A stretch of 64,000 nt of DNA from contig NZ_QNUF01000008.1 of NCBI RefSeq assembly GCF_003385455.1, positions 1 to 64,000 of the forward strand. Direction: 5' to 3'. The position numbers and the translations under genes are program-made. Origin of the DNA: Chryseobacterium rhizosphaerae. GTDB lineage: Bacteria; Bacteroidota; Bacteroidia; Flavobacteriales; Weeksellaceae. Under the pieces are notes generated by a model. It saw only the letters and a program-made list of their open reading frames with translations, had not been told where the DNA came from and searched no databases. The first letter of the stretch is position 1, and every line of letters starts with the position of its first letter. Below are positions 60,819 through 64,000 of the stretch, in pieces.

Positions 60819-60838
60819 TGGTCCCACCTGGGCTCGAA
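60819..60838 (-). other. tRNA 3'-end remnant, probable attachment-site footprint
   Basis: On the minus strand TTCGAGCCCAGGTGGGACCA reads as T-loop, 3' half of the T-stem, acceptor strand and discriminator of a tRNA (I recall elongator tRNA-Met of flavobacteria ending this way). No 5' part exists; homology breaks at the T-loop. Such 3' fragments mark the distal ends of islands integrated in tRNA genes. It lies 75 bases from the last codon of the restriction operon. Confidence 0.6.
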
Positions 60839-60913
60839 TATTTTTTATTTTTCCCTTTATTTATGGTACTTTCAGGCAATATAATTTTCAAGGGGGGCGT
60901 TTTAGGGGACTCT

Positions 60914-62392
60914 TTATGTTTTAGAAAGACTTTTTACAACTTCTCTAAAACTATTTAATGCACTTTCTAAACTATCTATTATTTCTTGTGCTAATACTTC
61001 GGGCTCAGGTAAGCCGTCTAAATCAATAAAGCTATCGTCTTTGAGCCAGGTTATATCAAAGTTAATTTTGTCTCTTAGAAGTAATTCATCATAAGTATAT
61101 TTTCTAAAACGTCCTTTCATTTTATCTTCGCTCCATGTTTCAGGAGTTTTTTCTCTATTTTTAGAATGATAACATTCAACAAATGGTATTAAATGCTCAA
61201 ATTGTAATGGATATTTTTTTAAGGTATGATGTATATTAGTTCTATAGTCATAAAACCAAATCTCTTTAGTATTTTGGGTACTATTTTTTTTCTTTTTTTC
61301 TAAGAACAAAACATTTACTTTTACACCATTAGCATAGAATATCCCTGTTGGCAATCTTAAAATTGTATGAAGATTGGTTTCATCTAATAATTTTTTTCTA
61401 ATAATTTCTCCTGCACCTCCTTCAAATAGGACGTTATCAGGAAGTACAATAGCTGCCCGACCATTTTCTTGCAACATACTTATAATATGCTGAACGAAAC
61501 ACAACTGCTTATTACTCGTCGTAGTCCAAAAGTCAGTTCTTAGTATATATGATTCTTGCTTAGTTAACTTTTCATCATTGGTTATTGTATAAGTACTACT
61601 ATTTCCAAATGGCGGATTTGCTAAGACTATTTTTACCTTCTTTTTTGGTTGTTCAAGTAGACTATCTTCAACTTTTATTTCGGGAGTTTCTTTCATATCT
61701 CCTATACCATGTAAAAATAGATTCATTAAACATAATCTGGCTGTCGAAGGGACAATATCCCAACCATGAAATGTTTTAAATTGTAAAAACTCTTTTTTAT
61801 TTTTATATTGTAATTCCTCTGAATAATTTTTATTCAAATATTCTATTGCTCCTAGAAAAAAACCACCAGTACCACATGTCGGATCTGAAATTGTTTCTAA
61901 TGGTCGAGGCTCAACACATTCTATAATAGCTTTAATGATTGAACGGGGAGTAAAATATTGACCTGCTCCACTACTTTCTGCGCTTTTTTGTAATAAGCTT
62001 TCATAAATATCACCTTTAATATCCACCGCTTCAGATACCCATTCATCTTCATTGAGAAGTTTTATTAATTTTTCTAATTTAAATGGATCATGTATTTTAT
62101 TTTGGGCACCCTTGAAGATTTTACTTAACATTCTGCCCGAATCAGCTAAGATATTTAACGCTCTAACATAATCTAAAGTTAAACCTTCAAGTGGATGATT
62201 TAAAAAAAATTGCCAGTCACACTTTTCAGGAATATCAAAATTTCTATTATATGGAGGTCGTGAATACTCATCAGCCATTTTTAAGAATAGTAAATAAGTA
62301 ATTTGTTCTAAATAGTCTCCATAACTAACCCCATCATCTCTAAGTGTATCACAAAAAGACCAAATTTTTGCTACTAAATTACTACTTATCAT
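60914..62392 (-). CDS. Type I restriction N6-adenine methylase (HsdM-like)
   Basis: A 492-residue methyltransferase subunit. The N-terminal helical HsdM_N domain (about 8-125) is followed by GAGQYFTPR (142-150), SAM-binding DPTCGTGGF (170-178) and catalytic NPPF (259-262). HsdM methylates adenine in type I systems together with an HsdS specificity subunit. No hsdS follows; the gene ends beside a tRNA remnant. Its start overlaps the HNH gene by 4 bases (ATGA). HsdS and HsdR may lie upstream beyond the window edge. Confidence 0.93.
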   Translation of the reverse strand: MISSNLVAKIWSFCDTLRDDGVSYGDYLEQITYLLFLKMADEYSRPPYNRNFDIPEKCDWQFFLNHPLEGLTLDYVRALNILADSGRMLSKIFKGAQNKIHDPFKLEKLIKLLNEDEWVSEAVDIKGDIYESLLQKSAESSGAGQYFTPRSIIKAIIECVEPRPLETISDPTCGTGGFFLGAIEYLNKNYSEELQYKNKKEFLQFKTFHGWDIVPSTARLCLMNLFLHGIGDMKETPEIKVEDSLLEQPKKKVKIVLANPPFGNSSTYTITNDEKLTKQESYILRTDFWTTTSNKQLCFVQHIISMLQENGRAAIVLPDNVLFEGGAGEIIRKKLLDETNLHTILRLPTGIFYANGVKVNVLFLEKKKKNSTQNTKEIWFYDYRTNIHHTLKKYPLQFEHLIPFVECYHSKNREKTPETWSEDKMKGRFRKYTYDELLLRDKINFDITWLKDDSFIDLDGLPEPEVLAQEIIDSLESALNSFREVVKSLSKT

Positions 62393-63480
62393 ACAGACAT
62401 TTGCTTTATTTGCTCAAATAGCACATTATTATTACAATTTTCTAAAAACTCATAGTATGAAAATTTCAAATGATTTTCAATTTTTATTTCTTTTGGATCA
62501 AATAGAGTTTTATATTTCTTTAAATAATTTTTCACTTCATCATGATTTGTAAATCTTACAGAATGAAGATTTATTATTTTTTTCAGATCATTTAACCAAG
62601 TACTGTGTTTAATAGATAATATATATCTTTTTTTAATTGAGTATACATCATTCCAAGTCTGAGTATAACTATCATTAGGTAAAATATTGATCTTCCACTC
62701 TCCTTCACTATTATTCATATCCGTATCAGGAATTATACTACCACTTAAATCTATTTTGATATTATTTGCTTGGAAAGAGTCATTAAAAATAAAGGGATAA
62801 GAAAATAATCTACGTACATCTGAATTATCGTGATAAAATACATCTTTTTCCTTCTTAAACGTTTCATTACAATCATCACATGATGGTGCTATATTTTTTA
62901 AATCAATTGATGAAAGTGGATACTTAGACTTTAAAGCTAGATGATCATAATCAGCTCTCCTTAAAACTGGTATTTTTAAATATTCTAATCCACAAAATGG
63001 GCACATTTTTGATTGAGGAAGTCTTTTATGAAATTCTTCATAATGTTTATCAATTTCCCAAGCATTATTAGAGCTTAAATATTTCCAAAGTGACTCCATT
63101 AATTGTTTGAAAGAATCTGTACCTATGATCCTTTTAATATTTTCGTTTCTTAAAAATGAGACTTCATATCTATCACTTTTTTCAAAGAATAAATATAGAT
63201 CTTTAGACATTAAAACTAATGTATAAAATTCTTCTTTTAGAGATTGATCTAGTTTTTTAAAATCGTTAAAAAAAGCTTTAAATTTAGTTTGAATTTCTAC
63301 ATTCACTTTACCTTTTGGAGCGATTTTACCATCACTACTTAGAAAACTTGAATGAAAATATAGTTGAGGTTTGAAAGCTACATTCTTTTTTACATTTCTT
63401 ATCTTTCTAATAAAATATAGAAAATGTTTGTATAATTCCACCATTTTCTCATTCTTAATAAATTCGTACCTATAAAGCAT
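62389..63480 (-). CDS. HNH endonuclease (PtuB-like)
   Basis: A 363-residue nuclease. The zinc-supported HNH module shows CPFC (160-163), RADYDH (175-180), IAPSCDDCNETFKK (197-210). The N-terminal 150 residues are helical. Its ATG overlaps the stop of the ATPase gene (TAATG) and its stop overlaps the hsdM start, so all three are translated together. An ABC-type ATPase plus HNH nuclease pair resembles Septu (PtuA-PtuB) anti-phage systems, here embedded in a type I methylase operon. The pairing to Septu is by architecture only. Confidence 0.85.
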   Translation of the reverse strand: MLYRYEFIKNEKMVELYKHFLYFIRKIRNVKKNVAFKPQLYFHSSFLSSDGKIAPKGKVNVEIQTKFKAFFNDFKKLDQSLKEEFYTLVLMSKDLYLFFEKSDRYEVSFLRNENIKRIIGTDSFKQLMESLWKYLSSNNAWEIDKHYEEFHKRLPQSKMCPFCGLEYLKIPVLRRADYDHLALKSKYPLSSIDLKNIAPSCDDCNETFKKEKDVFYHDNSDVRRLFSYPFIFNDSFQANNIKIDLSGSIIPDTDMNNSEGEWKINILPNDSYTQTWNDVYSIKKRYILSIKHSTWLNDLKKIINLHSVRFTNHDEVKNYLKKYKTLFDPKEIKIENHLKFSYYEFLENCNNNVLFEQIKQMSV

Positions 63481-64000
63481 TATTTCTCCTTACCAAAGTT
63501 TAACATTATAATTCGATTCATTAAATTTAGTTTTTCATCTGATTCACCAAAATTATTCAGTTTCTCTTTTATAACATCAGGATTTTGGTATTTTCTTAAC
63601 TCATCAATTTCTTTTAACGAATCTCTAGATATTGGAATTTTAATATCAAATGCCATATCCAAAATATTATCAAATGAGGCTCCATAGGTTTCTTTAGGAG
63701 GATTTGTTATTCGAAGACAATCTCCATCTCTTTCAAAGATAAAAACACTTTCATTTTTACAATCAGAAACTACAAAAGGAGAATGAGTTGTTACAATCAT
63801 ATCTTGAATTTTACCTATGGTCATTTCTTTTAGAGTGCTTATAAAAATTCGCCTCCATTTTGGATTAAAATGTGTTTCAGGTTCATCCAAAAGAAATAGG
63901 CAATTTTCTTGGTTTATCATCATTAAAATGGTTCCAAATACGTTTAAAAATTGGTGTTCACCATCACTGAGACTCAAATAGTCGACAGTTGTACCATTTT
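63480..64000 (-). CDS. AAA/ABC-type ATPase, C-terminal part (PtuA-like), runs off window
   Basis: The frame is open to the window edge, so only the last 173 residues are visible. ABC signature LSLSDGEHQFL, Walker B CLFLLDEPETHFNPKWRR and switch His VTTHSPFVV are present in order, as in OLD/RecF/SMC-like ATPases of defence systems. The Walker A region is upstream, outside the window. It is coupled to the HNH gene by a TAATG overlap. Restriction-associated ATPases of this kind are thought to gate the partner nuclease. Confidence 0.88.
   Translation of the reverse strand, partial: NGTTVDYLSLSDGEHQFLNVFGTILMMINQENCLFLLDEPETHFNPKWRRIFISTLKEMTIGKIQDMIVTTHSPFVVSDCKNESVFIFERDGDCLRITNPPKETYGASFDNILDMAFDIKIPISRDSLKEIDELRKYQNPDVIKEKLNNFGESDEKLNLMNRIIMLNFGKEK

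Noticed and set aside
60774..60838. Intact tRNA gene at this site
   Set aside because: Only the 3' portion is present; sequence beyond the T-loop does not continue the tRNA.
1..64000. Insertion sequences or prophage genes
   Set aside because: No transposase, integrase, capsid or terminase gene was found in the window; accessory regions are recognised by other signs.

Overview
The window reads as chromosomal DNA of a flavobacterium, most likely Chryseobacterium or a close relative (Weeksellaceae). Reasons: AT-rich sequence, Bacteroidetes-type promoters (TAnnTTTG at -7), A-rich leaders rather than Shine-Dalgarno sites, a type IX secretion C-terminal signal, DUF4822 and FkbM proteins, and the general gene set. 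The genus call is inference; there is no rRNA here.

Layout. 1-3 kb (+): a heptamer satellite, a VOC protein, an AraC regulator and an MFS exporter. 3.0-26.6 kb: every gene lies on the minus strand. This block holds a SWIM zinc-finger protein with two tandem DUF6493 proteins (3.1-9.6 kb); a PIF1/RecD-like helicase and a frameshifted DEDDh exonuclease (9.9-12.6 kb); an RNA-repair set of metallophosphoesterase, Rnl2-type RNA ligase, cyclic-phosphate-processing receiver protein and YkuK-like RNase H fold protein (12.7-15.6 kb); 13 tRNA genes plus one degenerate tRNA, interspersed with four copies of a long-stem hairpin (15.7-17.7 kb); two 42-codon genes, each with its own terminator; and a six-gene MoxR AAA / vWA / beta-propeller-like (bpX) ternary system with a TPR membrane protein (18.5-26.1 kb). 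26.9-41 kb: purine nucleoside phosphorylase, TatD, DUF434 protein, DUF4822 lipoprotein, MBL hydrolase, Na+/H+ antiporter, AraC regulator, PhoD phosphatase and a three-gene cassette with a secreted HExxH protein. 41.3-48.8 kb: a membrane TPR/AraC regulator divergent from a class I lanthipeptide locus (precursor, exported prolyl oligopeptidase, split LanB). 49.3-60.4 kb (-): a 2279-residue SpvB/RHS polymorphic toxin with a zincin-like C-terminus, lipoprotein candidates for immunity including a dead copy, a T9SS-tagged small protein, a coiled-coil exoprotein and an FkbM methyltransferase. 60.8-64 kb: a tRNA 3'-end remnant beside a defence operon of HsdM-like methylase, HNH nuclease and ABC-type ATPase; the ATPase runs off the window.

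How it fits together. The most unusual stretch is 12-18 kb. A secondary array of odd tRNAs (a Leu tRNA without its variable arm, a Cys tRNA with a long one, one lacking U33) is encoded on the same strand as, and directly upstream of, genes for ligating and trimming broken RNA. A 42-codon reading frame and an intrinsic terminator sit immediately before the first tRNA, leaving no room for a separate promoter. I read this as a candidate tRNA-damage repair and replacement island, possibly controlled by attenuation and possibly linked to the neighbouring MoxR ternary system. The link is inference from position and strand. The RHS and restriction regions are ordinary accessory conflict loci with some informative remnants.
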